Shown here: positions 1-8,881 of the stretch, piece by piece
Layout of the letters: each line of letters starts with the position of its first letter
Position numbering within the stretch: position 1 is the first letter of the stretch
Assembly: GCA_023407575.1 (NCBI GenBank)
Contig: JAEYLX010000032.1
Location: 310,001 to 374,000 of the forward strand
DNA: 64,000 nt
Direction: 5' to 3'
Source of the DNA: Bacillota bacterium
GTDB taxonomy: Bacteria > Bacillota > Clostridia > Lachnospirales > Lachnospiraceae
Made by a program: the position numbers and the translations under genes
The notes under the pieces: model-generated
The model's database searches: none
Told to the model about the DNA's origin: nothing
The model's input: only the letters and a program-made list of their open reading frames with translations

Positions 1-2
1 AT

Positions 3-803
3 ACAGCTGAACTTTCATTGGAACAGCGATTGGCAACAATTAAGCAACAGGGCTTCACCTGTGCGCATTTGGCACTTACAAAGGTGATAAATGATTTTCC
101 GGTGACTTCAGCTACTTTAACACCTGGATATGCAATGTATCTAAAAAAACTATTTCAACGGTATGAGATTGATATCGCAGTTCTAGGGTGTTATTTAAAT
201 TTGGCGGAAGCAGATGCTTCCCATAGAGAAGGTGTATTAAGTACCTATAAGGCACATATTCGATTTGCAAGTATATTGGGTTGTGGAGTCGTAGGGACAG
301 AAACACCATTTTCGGTTAGTAATAGAAAAGAAGCTAGTACGGAAGCAGCAATGCAAACGATGTTGGAAAATTTAAAAGAGATTGTTGGCTATGCAGAGAC
401 AATGGGTGTTATCCTAGCGATAGAACCAGTTAGTACGCATCTGGTAGCGACACCTAAGCTAGCCAGACTAGTATTAAATAAGATTAATTCTCCTAATCTG
501 CAGATCATATTTGATCCGGTAAATTTATTGGGAATGGATAATTACTTGGAACAGACAGAAGTTATGGAAGAAGCTATTGACTTACTAGGGGATGAGGTTG
601 CTGTGGTTCATATGAAGGATTTTGTAATACAGGAGGGAAGAATGGTTGCGGTGGCAGCAGGTTCGGGTAATCTCGTTTACGAACCAATTCTTAGGTTTAT
701 AAAAACACAAAAACCCATGATTCACTGTACTCTTGAAAATACGAGACCTGCGAATGCAGTTCAAGCGAGAAATTATATAAAATCACTATGGGAAAAAGCC
801 TAA
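3..803 (+). CDS. Sugar phosphate isomerase/epimerase, TIM-barrel family (5' partial)
   Basis: The reading frame is open to the left edge of the window, so the true start lies upstream; the TTG at 18 is only the first possible internal start. The protein looks like a xylose-isomerase-like TIM barrel (AP endonuclease 2 superfamily). It has the usual acidic and metal-binding strand ends: AIEPVSTH near the middle, IFDPVN, then VVHMKDF. Such enzymes isomerise or epimerise sugars or sugar acids in the cytoplasm. The GH4 gene starts about 46 nt downstream on the same strand, so the two are probably co-transcribed and this enzyme may act on the monosaccharide that GH4 releases. The exact substrate cannot be told from sequence. 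Confidence 0.85.
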   Translation, partial: TAELSLEQRLATIKQQGFTCAHLALTKVINDFPVTSATLTPGYAMYLKKLFQRYEIDIAVLGCYLNLAEADASHREGVLSTYKAHIRFASILGCGVVGTETPFSVSNRKEASTEAAMQTMLENLKEIVGYAETMGVILAIEPVSTHLVATPKLARLVLNKINSPNLQIIFDPVNLLGMDNYLEQTEVMEEAIDLLGDEVAVVHMKDFVIQEGRMVAVAAGSGNLVYEPILRFIKTQKPMIHCTLENTRPANAVQARNYIKSLWEKA

Positions 804-849
804 TATAAGATAATCGTCATTGCTCTAAATAGGAAAGAAGGTGAGGCAT

Positions 850-2265
850 ATGAAAAATACCAGGGACATAGTTTCAGATATCATAATTGCCTATATCGGT
901 GGTGGCAGCAGGGGATGGGCATGGACTTTGATGTCAGATCTTGCAAACGAGCCGGGGATGAGTGGAAATGTAAGGCTGTACGATATTGATTTTCAAGCAG
1001 CAAAGAATAATGAAATCATTGGAAATAAATACTCCCAATTGGACGCTTGCGTAGGAAAGTGGAATTACATAGCTGTCGAAACCTTAGAAGAGGCTTTGGC
1101 AGGAGCTGATTTTGTAGTTATTTCTATTTTACCTGGAACCTTTAAAGAGATGGCATCCGATGTTCATGAACCTGAAAAGTATGGGATTTATCAGTCGGTT
1201 GGAGATACTACAGGACCAGGTGGTATAATTCGAGCACTAAGGACAATACCAATGATCGCAAAGATCGGGGAAAAGATTAAGAATATCGCACCAGAGGCTT
1301 GGGTGATTAACTACACCAATCCCATGTCACTTTGTATTAAAACTCTGTATCATGTATTCCCGCAGATTAAAGCTTTTGGGTGTTGTCATGAGGTATTTGG
1401 AACACAAAAGGTACTGGCAGAGATTTGTTCCAAAATACTTGCAGAACAAGAAATAGCAGATACTAAAATACATCGGTCAGACATCCATGTTAATGTATTC
1501 GGTATTAATCATTTTACGTGGTTTAATGAAGCTAGTTATAAGGATTTTGATCTTTTTCCTATATGGAAAGAATATATTGACCAGCATTTTGAAGAGGGAT
1601 TTCAGGAGGAAGATAATCACTGGGCAAACGCTTCCTTTGAATGTGCGCATAGAGTTAAGTTTGATTTATTTCGAAGGTATGGTTTCATAGCAGCAGCTGG
1701 TGATCGACACTTGGCAGAATTTATGCCAGGAGGAGAGTATCTGAAAAACCCAGATACTGTAAGGGGATGGAAATTTGGACTGACAACTGTTGACTGGCGT
1801 ATACAGGATCTTGAGCATCGATTAAACAAAAGTAAGAGATTAATGACTGGGGAAGAAGAGATATCCTTAGACAAATCAGGAGAAGAAGGAACGTTACTGA
1901 TAAAAGCACTTCTAGGAATGGGAAGAGTAATCAGTAATGTGAATATTCCTAACCATGGACAGATCACTAATCTTCCATTAAGTACAGTTGTTGAGACGAA
2001 TGCGATATTTTCAAGAAATAGCATAAAAACAGTTATGGTTGGTAAAGTACCAGAGAATATTCTTGAATTACTTCAACCACATGTTAGGAATCAGGATTTT
2101 ATTCTTAAGGCTGCGATGGAGTGTAGGAAAGACCTCGTTCTTACAGCGTTTAAAGATGATCCGTTGGTTAAAGCAATGAGTCTTTCAGAGAAGCAAATGA
2201 ACGCATTGATTGATACTATGCTGCTTAATACAAAGTGCTATCTACCAAAGGGGTGGAGTATATAA
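850..2265 (+). CDS. GH4 family glycosidase, probable alpha-galacturonidase (LplD-like)
   Basis: 471 aa from the ATG at 850, which sits 8 nt after AAGG; an in-frame GTG at 841 overlaps that ribosome binding site and is less likely. The N-terminus has the NAD-binding Rossmann motif YIGGGSRGW. Further on come NYTNPMS, the metal-binding GCCHEV segment and GINHFTWF, typical of GH4 enzymes, which use NAD and Mn in an oxidation-elimination mechanism. From memory, the CHEV variant marks the alpha-galacturonidase (LplD) subgroup, whereas alpha-glucosidases carry CDMP and alpha-galactosidases CHGV-type motifs. The neighbouring kdu/kdg genes for uronate breakdown agree with this. The family is certain; the substrate is inferred. 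Confidence 0.88.
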   Translation: MKNTRDIVSDIIIAYIGGGSRGWAWTLMSDLANEPGMSGNVRLYDIDFQAAKNNEIIGNKYSQLDACVGKWNYIAVETLEEALAGADFVVISILPGTFKEMASDVHEPEKYGIYQSVGDTTGPGGIIRALRTIPMIAKIGEKIKNIAPEAWVINYTNPMSLCIKTLYHVFPQIKAFGCCHEVFGTQKVLAEICSKILAEQEIADTKIHRSDIHVNVFGINHFTWFNEASYKDFDLFPIWKEYIDQHFEEGFQEEDNHWANASFECAHRVKFDLFRRYGFIAAAGDRHLAEFMPGGEYLKNPDTVRGWKFGLTTVDWRIQDLEHRLNKSKRLMTGEEEISLDKSGEEGTLLIKALLGMGRVISNVNIPNHGQITNLPLSTVVETNAIFSRNSIKTVMVGKVPENILELLQPHVRNQDFILKAAMECRKDLVLTAFKDDPLVKAMSLSEKQMNALIDTMLLNTKCYLPKGWSI

Positions 2266-2278
2266 AATTAAAAAATAG

Positions 2279-2326
2279 AGAAGGAATGGGTACTGTTATT
2301 TCGGATTATCCATTCCTTCTTTATTT
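2279..2326 (+). terminator. Hairpin terminator after the GH4 gene
   Basis: An 11-bp perfect inverted repeat (AGAAGGAATGG at 2279-2289 and CCATTCCTTCT at 2310-2320) is followed by TTATTT. It lies 14 nt after the GH4 stop. The U-tract is weak. Confidence 0.6.
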
Positions 2327-2437
2327 ATGAATTACAAAGTATAATATTTATCATTTCGTTGGTAGTATAACTTGTCATCTTGCTGGTTAAGTCACGTGTA
2401 TCATACTGGTCAGCTTATTTTGCTATGTTTACTTATA

Positions 2438-3463
2438 TTATCTTTGCACGCGACCAGAAGCGTCGCCTCCAGCTAGTGCCAGGACTTCCTCCACAGAAAC
2501 CTGATTAAAATCACCCTCAATACTATGCTTTAAACAGCTTGCAGCAACGGCGAATTCAATTACTTTTTGTGAATCAAAGTTGTTGAGCATGGAGTGAATT
2601 AGACCTCCTCCGAAGGAATCTCCACCACCCACACGGTCAACGATATGCATGAGATATTGCTTGCTAAAATAAAAATTATCTCCGTCATAGAGCATGCCTG
2701 ACCAATTGTTATCGTTGGCTGATAAGGATTCTCGCAAGGTAATTGCTACCTTTTGAAATCCAAATTGATCCACTAATCTCCTGGCTACCTCTTTATAGCC
2801 ATCGCGATTGACTTTGCCAGTTGTAACATCGGTGTCGGTTGCTTTGATTCCAAATACATCACTGGCATCCTCTTCGTTGGCAATGCAGACGTCTACATAG
2901 TTACAGAGCTCACTCATTATCTTACCAGCTTTTTCTTTGGACCATAATTTTTTTCTGTAATTTAAATCGCAGCTTATGGTAATACCCTTTTCTTTAGCTA
3001 TTTTACACGCTGTAAGACAAATTTCTGCCACATTATCCCCGAGGGCTGGTGTTATTCCGGTAAAGTGAAACCAGTCAGCATCCTGAAAGATGGAGTCCCA
3101 ATCAAAATCAGCAGAAGCAGAAGTTGATATTGAGGAAGCAGCACGATCATAAATTACTTTTGAGGCTCTTTGACTTGCTCCTTTTTCCAGAAAATAGATA
3201 CCAACACGTTCGCCCCCACGAGCTATATGTGTGGTATCAACCCCGTAACGCCGCAAGGAATTAATAGCTGCTTGACCGATTTCATGCTTCGGAAGTTTCG
3301 TAACAAAGGCTGCATTATGACCAAAATTGGCAAGTGAGACAGCAACGTTTGCTTCTCCGCCACCAAAGGTTGCTCCGTATTGTTCTGCCTGTACAAAACG
3401 ATAATAGCCTTCCGGGGCAAGCCTTAACATAATTTCACCAAAGGTAATAATTTTTTTTGACAT
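2438..3463 (-). CDS. kdgK: 2-dehydro-3-deoxygluconokinase (PfkB family)
   Basis: 341 aa, normal for the family. It phosphorylates 2-keto-3-deoxygluconate (KDG) to KDPG with ATP in the cytoplasm, the step before the Eda aldolase. The N-terminus GEIMLRLAPEG and the glycine-rich FGGGEANVAVSLANFG match PfkB sugar kinases of the KDG type, and the C-terminal VGGGDSFGGG carries the catalytic aspartate and anion hole. An ATG preceded by AGGAGG on the minus strand fixes the start. The gene lies 116 nt downstream of eda on the same strand, so both are likely read from the KdgR-controlled promoter in front of eda. Confidence 0.93.
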   Translation of the reverse strand: MSKKIITFGEIMLRLAPEGYYRFVQAEQYGATFGGGEANVAVSLANFGHNAAFVTKLPKHEIGQAAINSLRRYGVDTTHIARGGERVGIYFLEKGASQRASKVIYDRAASSISTSASADFDWDSIFQDADWFHFTGITPALGDNVAEICLTACKIAKEKGITISCDLNYRKKLWSKEKAGKIMSELCNYVDVCIANEEDASDVFGIKATDTDVTTGKVNRDGYKEVARRLVDQFGFQKVAITLRESLSANDNNWSGMLYDGDNFYFSKQYLMHIVDRVGGGDSFGGGLIHSMLNNFDSQKVIEFAVAASCLKHSIEGDFNQVSVEEVLALAGGDASGRVQR

Positions 3464-3579
3464 GAATCATCCTCCTTATATGTTATGTAATGAAATGTGA
3501 CACTTATAAAGCTATATCTTTTTGGTAAATGGTTATGTGCATATGGTAACCAAAGTATAAACTAACATTTGTCATAGAA

Positions 3580-4542
3580 CTACTTTTGAAGTAAATGGAT
3601 TGCAAATCCGCCATATTCATCCACCAGGTACACAGCTTTCAGGTTATTCTTCTCATCTAACTTAGCTGTATTTTGATCAAAGCTAAGACCACGCATTTCC
3701 AGATGGTGGATTGCACGATGGATATAGTTGGTTTGAATAGCGATATGTCCGTGGGTGCCAAGGTAAGGTGATTTCATAACTTCAATGGAGCTTCCTATGA
3801 AAATTGAACTATTACCTACTTTTGATTTACAGCCCAGTATATTTTCAAGTGTAGAAGCCAAAGTGCTTGCCTCTGTTTCTTCCTTTGTATTAATACCAAT
3901 ATGAGCCAGATCAAAACCAAGCATAGAGCTTACTGCTTCCTTTGTTAAGGTAGTAATGCCTTCAAAATTACCTTCCTTAATCAAATCATTATTTACCATC
4001 CAGCTGCCGCCACAGGCAATTATTTTATTAAAGTCAAGATATGTAGTTAGGTTTTTAGCAGTGATACCTCCGGTGGGCATAAATTTAACTTTATTGTAAG
4101 GCGCAGCCAGAGCTTTAATCATTGAAATACCCCCGCTTGCTTCTGCAGGAAAGAATTTAACAACTTCAAGTCCACATTCCAGAGCTTGCTCAATATCACT
4201 TGGGTTAGTACAGCCTGGAACTATGGTTATGTCGTTATCTACACAATATTTTACTACTTTTGGGTTTAAACCGGGACTGACAATGAATTTTGCACCAGCA
4301 TCTATTGCGCGGTCCGCCTGTTCGATTGTTAGAATAGTGCCTGCGCCTACCAACATATCGGGATATAATTTAGTTATGCTTCGTATGGATTCTTCAGCAG
4401 CTTCGGTTCGAAAGGTTATTTCAGCACAGGGAAGACCACCATCACAAAGGGCTTTTGCAAGCGGTGCAGCATCTTCTACTTTATCAAGAGCAATAACCGG
4501 TACAATACCTAATTTAGAGACCTTTTCTAATATTTTATTCAT
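3580..4542 (-). CDS. eda: KDPG/KHG aldolase with C-terminal VOC-like domain
   Basis: 320 aa, about 110 longer than a normal Eda. Residues 1-210 form the class I aldolase: E41 in CAEITFRT, GAGTI, the Schiff-base lysine K129 in VVKFFPAE, and the PTGGI phosphate loop. It splits KDPG into pyruvate and glyceraldehyde 3-phosphate. Residues from about 213 (HIGINTKEE) to the end look like one glyoxalase/VOC half-domain, ending in VYLVDEYGGFAIHLL. What the extra domain does is unknown; sugar-acid sensing or binding is a guess. It is first gene of the minus-strand eda-kdgK operon, with the KdgR-like box in its leader. Confidence 0.93.
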   Translation of the reverse strand: MNKILEKVSKLGIVPVIALDKVEDAAPLAKALCDGGLPCAEITFRTEAAEESIRSITKLYPDMLVGAGTILTIEQADRAIDAGAKFIVSPGLNPKVVKYCVDNDITIVPGCTNPSDIEQALECGLEVVKFFPAEASGGISMIKALAAPYNKVKFMPTGGITAKNLTTYLDFNKIIACGGSWMVNNDLIKEGNFEGITTLTKEAVSSMLGFDLAHIGINTKEETEASTLASTLENILGCKSKVGNSSIFIGSSIEVMKSPYLGTHGHIAIQTNYIHRAIHHLEMRGLSFDQNTAKLDEKNNLKAVYLVDEYGGFAIHLLQK

Positions 4543-4571
4543 GTTACTAACCCTCCTGTTGTTTCACTATA

Positions 4572-4586
4572 TGAAACACTGTTTCA
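4572..4586. promoter_or_regulatory. KdgR/IclR-type operator in the eda leader
   Basis: TGAAACACTGTTTCA is a 6-3-6 inverted repeat very close to the known KdgR box core (TGAAAC-GTTTCA). A second overlapping repeat, GTTTCA-N5-TGAAAC, covers 4561-4577. Both lie just downstream of the expected start site of the eda promoter, so a bound repressor would block elongation. The IclR gene at 4808 is the obvious candidate regulator. Confidence 0.75.
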
Positions 4587-4601
4587 CAATAAGATACATT
4601 A

Positions 4602-4630
4602 AGTATAGTGTTAACGGATATTTCTGTCAA
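4602..4630 (-). promoter_or_regulatory. Sigma-A promoter for eda-kdgK
   Basis: On the minus strand TTGACA (4630-4625), a 17-nt spacer and TATACT (4607-4602) make a near-consensus promoter. It places the start site near 4595, upstream of the KdgR-like box. Confidence 0.75.
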
Positions 4631-4807
4631 GAATTTTTCACTTCACTGATTGATTAAAAGGACTAAGGAGTTTAGAAATTATATTTGGTCTAACTATGAA
4701 ATAACCATCTATGTAACTTAATATTTACAGGAGGTAGATTGAAATATACCGTGGATACTGTTAAACTATTTATATTTCTATAAAGAGAAATTTAAGGAAA
4801 GGTAATT

Positions 4808-5599
4808 ATGATGCCAATGGATATGGATAATACAATTAAAAATCCGGTACAGTCTGCGGAGCGTATATTTGGGGTTTTAGAAACCCTTGCTGAAACTGGA
4901 CCGATTGGACTGATAGAATTAAGTACTAAGCTGGGTTTGCATAAGAGCACGGCTCATAGATTGCTTATGTCCCTTATTAGTATGGGTTATGCCATACAGG
5001 AAACAGAGACGGGGAAATATAAACTAACCTTTAAAGTAGTGGAATTATCAGAGAAAATATTATCCAAAGTGGATATTGTTTCATTGGTTCACCCTTTATT
5101 AGCGGAGCTGGCTAATGAGGTAAGAGAAACGGTTCATTTTGTTCAGAGAAGAGGAACAGAAGTTTTTTATTTGGACAAGGTTTCACCCTTATACCCACAG
5201 GAAAGCGCAATACGTATGGCTTCGCAGGTTGGGCTGGCAAGACCTCTTTATTGTTCGGCGGTGGGAAAAGCTATCCTCGCAGAAATGAAACAGGAAGAAA
5301 TAGAATATATTTGGAATCACAGCAGGATTGAGAAAAAAACGGAATATACAATTACAACACTTTCTAAATTGCAGCAGGAATTAGATGAAGTTAAAAGGAA
5401 TGGTTTTGCAATAGATAATGAAGAGAATGAGGTTGGCGTAAGGTGTATTGCAGCTTGTGTGACAAACCATAATGGAATACCGAATAATGCATTTAGTATT
5501 TCAGCCCCAGCAGGGCGTATGACTGAAGAACGAATTCAGCTATTAGCTAAGAATATATTAAAAACAAAAGATGATATTAAAAAGGTTCTGGGGCATTAA
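4808..5599 (+). CDS. IclR family transcriptional regulator (KdgR-like)
   Basis: 263 aa. Residues 12-75 form the winged helix-turn-helix (AERIFGVLETLAE, then LHKSTAHRLLMSL), and residues 80-255 the IclR effector-binding GAF-like domain with ARPLYCSAVGKAILA. The ATG follows TAAGGAAAGG. Divergent from eda-kdgK and next to kdu genes, it is best read as the repressor that binds the TGAAAC-GTTTCA box and is released by KDG or a related keto-sugar acid. The ligand is inferred from the family and the neighbours. No matching box was found in front of kduI. Confidence 0.9.
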   Translation: MMPMDMDNTIKNPVQSAERIFGVLETLAETGPIGLIELSTKLGLHKSTAHRLLMSLISMGYAIQETETGKYKLTFKVVELSEKILSKVDIVSLVHPLLAELANEVRETVHFVQRRGTEVFYLDKVSPLYPQESAIRMASQVGLARPLYCSAVGKAILAEMKQEEIEYIWNHSRIEKKTEYTITTLSKLQQELDEVKRNGFAIDNEENEVGVRCIAACVTNHNGIPNNAFSISAPAGRMTEERIQLLAKNILKTKDDIKKVLGH

Positions 5600-5617
5600 T
5601 TGCTCCCAGAACCTTTT
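5580..5617. terminator. Bidirectional terminator between convergent regulators
   Basis: A perfect 13-bp stem, AAAAGGTTCTGGG (5580-5592) with CCCAGAACCTTTT (5605-5617), has A and T runs at its ends. It overlaps the 3' ends of the IclR gene (+) and the AraC gene (-) and should serve both. Confidence 0.85.
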
Positions 5618-6473
5618 AAGTTGTGAACTGCGCATATTTCTTTGGTGAAATACCAACAGCCTTTGTAAAGGACTTTAAAAAATTGCTATAATCATTAAAG
5701 CCACACTCCTCGCAGGCATCCTTTACGGCTGCACCTTCGGTCAACAGGGATTTTGCGAGTGTAATTCGTTTTGCAACAATGTACTTATTAATTGTTGTAC
5801 CAGTAGCTGACTTAAATATTCTGCATAGGTAAGAGGAACTCAAGAAAAAATGTTCGGATAATTCTTCAATAGTCAGGGAACTTCGAATGTTTTGGTTAAT
5901 ATACGAGAGGATACTATCTACCTGTGGATGACCCGAGATTTGGTCCTCTGGTAATTCTTTCAGTGAGTTTTTATAATAAATTTTATTGAGAAACACCATT
6001 AACTCGGTAAATGCTGCTTGTTCAAGCAAATCCATACCATAACCAGAAGAATCGCAGATCATATGAATATAATAGTGAAAACGTTTCTGCTCCTCCACGC
6101 TAAGGGAGAGTTTATGTTCGCAGCCCTGATTACGATGTAAAAAACAGTAACTTAAATCGGTGACAGGTGTTGATAGTTTTTTTAGATAATCTGGATGAAT
6201 GGATAAGACGATGCGTTCATGAATTTCTTGATCTATCTGAGTTAAATGATGACTCTCATATTGATTGACGAAAAAAATATCTCCAGGTTGAATATTATAA
6301 AACCGATTGTCTATGAGAAATTGTTTACCACCTGTGATGGAAAAATAGATTTCATAACAATCATGAATATGCATACCCATGGTTTTCTCATCATTATAAA
6401 GACGTGCAAAAGCAAAGGTCTGATGTTCCATACAGGAATCCATGGCAGCTTTACAGGAATTAAGTAGTTTCAT
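5616..6473 (-). CDS. AraC family transcriptional regulator
   Basis: 285 aa. The N-terminal half is a cupin-like effector domain (MHIHDCYEIYFSITGG near residue 33, then QPGDIFFVNQYESH). The C-terminal 100 residues are the double helix-turn-helix, with LSSSYLCRIFKSATG and ACEECGFNDYSNFLKSFTKAVG. It is transcribed divergently from kduI across a 211-bp gap, so it probably activates kduI-kduD in response to a uronate-derived sugar. The inducer is unknown. Confidence 0.92.
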   Translation of the reverse strand: MKLLNSCKAAMDSCMEHQTFAFARLYNDEKTMGMHIHDCYEIYFSITGGKQFLIDNRFYNIQPGDIFFVNQYESHHLTQIDQEIHERIVLSIHPDYLKKLSTPVTDLSYCFLHRNQGCEHKLSLSVEEQKRFHYYIHMICDSSGYGMDLLEQAAFTELMVFLNKIYYKNSLKELPEDQISGHPQVDSILSYINQNIRSSLTIEELSEHFFLSSSYLCRIFKSATGTTINKYIVAKRITLAKSLLTEGAAVKDACEECGFNDYSNFLKSFTKAVGISPKKYAQFTT

Positions 6474-6684
6474 AGGACCTCACTTTCTAGTTGATGTACA
6501 TAACGGATTAATTCACAAGTAGTAAATTTATATACTAAGTCAGCTTACTTACTATATTACTATATTGTTCAAAAAATGCAATATTTCTAGCAATAAATCA
6601 CAAGAAAAAGAAAATTGTGGTGTGTTATGATGGAGAGGAACAAGGTAACTGTTTATGGATTAATAAGAGAAAGGAAGTAATCCC

Positions 6685-7545
6685 ATGGAGATTAGATATG
6701 CAGCAGCCCCGAAGGACGTAAAAGGCTATACGACAGAACGTTTAAGAGAAGAGTTTCTAATTCAGAATCTATTTGTGCCCGGTGAAATTAAGATGGTTTA
6801 CAGTTATGTAGATCGTATCATAACTGGAGCAGCGGTTCCCTTGGAGCCAATAGAATTAACTGCAGGAGTTGAGATCCGTGCAGAATATTTTCTGGAGAGA
6901 AGAGAATTGGGTATTATTAATATTGGAGGACCGGGACTAATAACGATTGATAATACGGAATATCCTATTGAAACGAAGGAAGGAATGTATATTGGAAAGG
7001 GAACAAAGAAAGTTACCTTTGCCAGTAAGGATAATTCGAACCCCGCAAAATTTTATTTTAATAGTGCGCCAGCTCATAAAGAATATAAGACAGTACATAT
7101 TAAGCTTCAAGGTGAGCCGAAAGACAATGTGGTTATCATTAAAGATGAGAATAAGGTGGCGTTAGGAAGTCTGGAGGAATCTAATCGTAGAACAATTAAT
7201 AAATATATTTTGCCAGGCCAGGTGGAAAGCTGTCAGTTAGTGATGGGTATGACGAAACTTGAACCTGGAAGTGTTTGGAATACAATGCCCTGCCATACAC
7301 ATGACAGGAGGATGGAGGTTTATCTATATTTTGATATACCAGAGAATGCAGTGGTAATGCATTTTATGGGAGAACCGGTGCAGACCCGGCATGTTGTGGT
7401 CAGAAATGAACAGGCTGTGATTTCTCCAAGTTGGTCAATTCATTCTGGATGTGGTTCACAAGCTTATACCTTTATCTGGGGTATGGTTGGTGAAAATCAG
7501 GCTTTCAGTGATATGGATCATGTAGATATGAAGGATTTAGTTTAG
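6685..7545 (+). CDS. kduI: 5-dehydro-4-deoxy-D-glucuronate isomerase
   Basis: 286 aa, close to the usual 278. It converts 4-deoxy-5-keto-uronate, released from unsaturated pectin oligomers, to 2,5-diketo-3-deoxygluconate in the cytoplasm. The cupin zinc site is visible as MPCHTHDRRMEVY, with another histidine in SWSIHSGCG. The start ATG follows AGGAAG. The kduD gene begins about 75 nt downstream, so the pair is probably one operon, perhaps under the divergent AraC regulator. Confidence 0.95.
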   Translation: MEIRYAAAPKDVKGYTTERLREEFLIQNLFVPGEIKMVYSYVDRIITGAAVPLEPIELTAGVEIRAEYFLERRELGIINIGGPGLITIDNTEYPIETKEGMYIGKGTKKVTFASKDNSNPAKFYFNSAPAHKEYKTVHIKLQGEPKDNVVIIKDENKVALGSLEESNRRTINKYILPGQVESCQLVMGMTKLEPGSVWNTMPCHTHDRRMEVYLYFDIPENAVVMHFMGEPVQTRHVVVRNEQAVISPSWSIHSGCGSQAYTFIWGMVGENQAFSDMDHVDMKDLV

Positions 7546-7620
7546 TATTGCTCGGAATCCTCGGGTTACAAGCTTAATTCGAAACAGTAAGGTAATTTAG
7601 ATGAAAGGATGAGGAAAAGA

Positions 7621-8424
7621 ATGGATATTTTAAATGGATTTTCACTGAAAGGGAAGGTTGCTTTAATAACAGGCGCCTCCTATGGAATCGGCTTTTCAAT
7701 TGCAGGTGCATATGCAGCAGCTGGAGCTACAATTGTATTTAATGATCTAAAACAGGAATTTGTGGACAAAGGATTAACAGCCTATAAGGAAGCCGGAATC
7801 GATGCAAAAGGATATGTTTGTGATGTTACCAATGAAGATCAGGTAAATGCTATGGTTGCACAGATCGAACATGAAGTAGGAATCATTGATATTCTAGTAA
7901 ATAATGCTGGCATTATTAAACGTATACCGATGTGCGAAATGTCGGCAGCAGATTTTAGACAGGTCATAGATGTGGACTTAAATGCTCCGTTTATTGTATC
8001 AAAAGCAGTTATTCCCAGCATGATTAAAAAAGGACATGGGAAAATTATCAATGTGTGCTCTATGATGAGCGAATTAGGCAGGGAGACAGTATCTGCTTAT
8101 GCAGCAGCAAAAGGTGGATTGAAAATGTTGACCAAGAACATAGCCTCTGAATACGGTGAATTTAATATTCAGTGCAATGGTATTGGACCAGGATATATAG
8201 CAACTCCCCAAACAGAACCTTTACGAGAAATTCAACCGGATGGTTCAAAACATCCGTTTGATCAGTTTATTATTGCGAAGACACCCGCAGCAAGGTGGGG
8301 AACACCGGAGGATTTAAATGGGCCGGCTATCTTTTTAGCTTCTGAAGCTTCGGATTTTGTAAATGGACATATCCTATATGTGGATGGCGGTATCCTTGCA
8401 TATATCGGCAAACAACCCAAATAA
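7621..8424 (+). CDS. kduD: 2-dehydro-3-deoxy-D-gluconate 5-dehydrogenase (SDR family)
   Basis: 267 aa from ATG 7621, which follows GAGGAAAAGA; the in-frame ATG at 7609 overlaps that ribosome binding site and is a poorer start. It is a classical short-chain dehydrogenase: cofactor loop TGASYGIG, NNAG, catalytic serine in VCSMMS and YAAAK. It reduces 2,5-diketo-3-deoxygluconate to KDG with NAD(P)H, directly after KduI and before KdgK and Eda. The context (kduI upstream) makes the specific name safe among the many SDR enzymes. Confidence 0.93.
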   Translation: MDILNGFSLKGKVALITGASYGIGFSIAGAYAAAGATIVFNDLKQEFVDKGLTAYKEAGIDAKGYVCDVTNEDQVNAMVAQIEHEVGIIDILVNNAGIIKRIPMCEMSAADFRQVIDVDLNAPFIVSKAVIPSMIKKGHGKIINVCSMMSELGRETVSAYAAAKGGLKMLTKNIASEYGEFNIQCNGIGPGYIATPQTEPLREIQPDGSKHPFDQFIIAKTPAARWGTPEDLNGPAIFLASEASDFVNGHILYVDGGILAYIGKQPK

Positions 8425-8881
8425 TTTTACCATATTACTATCAAATCACTTCATTCTAAGTATTTATAGGAATCGTAGACGCTTGGATAATTGTCTGAAA
8501 AAACTGATATTGCATACGCTATTGCTTTTACTAGGAACAAGTCAGACATTTCAAGCTGTGTGTGACCTTTCATATCAAACCATATATGCCATATCAGGTA
8601 ATTGTTAAGATATTTTGTAGCCACTTCATTAAATCTCCATGATTATTTTAGCTTAGGGGTAACTATTGATTCTTTGTATGATGTAATTCGATGGATGCCG
8701 CAAATGTCTGCAGATTTACGTACAAAAAACAGTGATTTACATAAAGACGTAAGTAGGAATAAGTAACTTTTTATGAAAATAAGTAGGATATCGCAATTGA
8801 TGAAGAATTGCTTTCTATTGTAATTTAGACAGTAGCATCAAGAAGTTGCTTTAAAAAACATAAAAGTCAAGGAGATAACCA
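8425..8881. other. Gene-free stretch with a coding-like fragment
   Basis: 457 bp between kduD and the transaldolase. In frame from 8608 to the stop at 8764-8766 it reads as about 52 codons (YFSLGVTIDSLYDVIRW followed by MPQMSADL) that look protein-like but have no good start or ribosome binding site. It may be the tail of a decayed gene. I recognise nothing else in it and saw no clear terminator. Confidence 0.35.

Noticed and set aside
1617..2024. Long antisense frame inside the GH4 gene
   Set aside because: It is a shadow of a well-supported gene with no start signal; the same holds for antisense frames within the permease, cheA and binding-protein genes.
8363..8608. 81-codon plus-strand frame overlapping the kduD end
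   Set aside because: It overlaps kduD out of frame, has no ribosome binding site and its translation is not protein-like overall.
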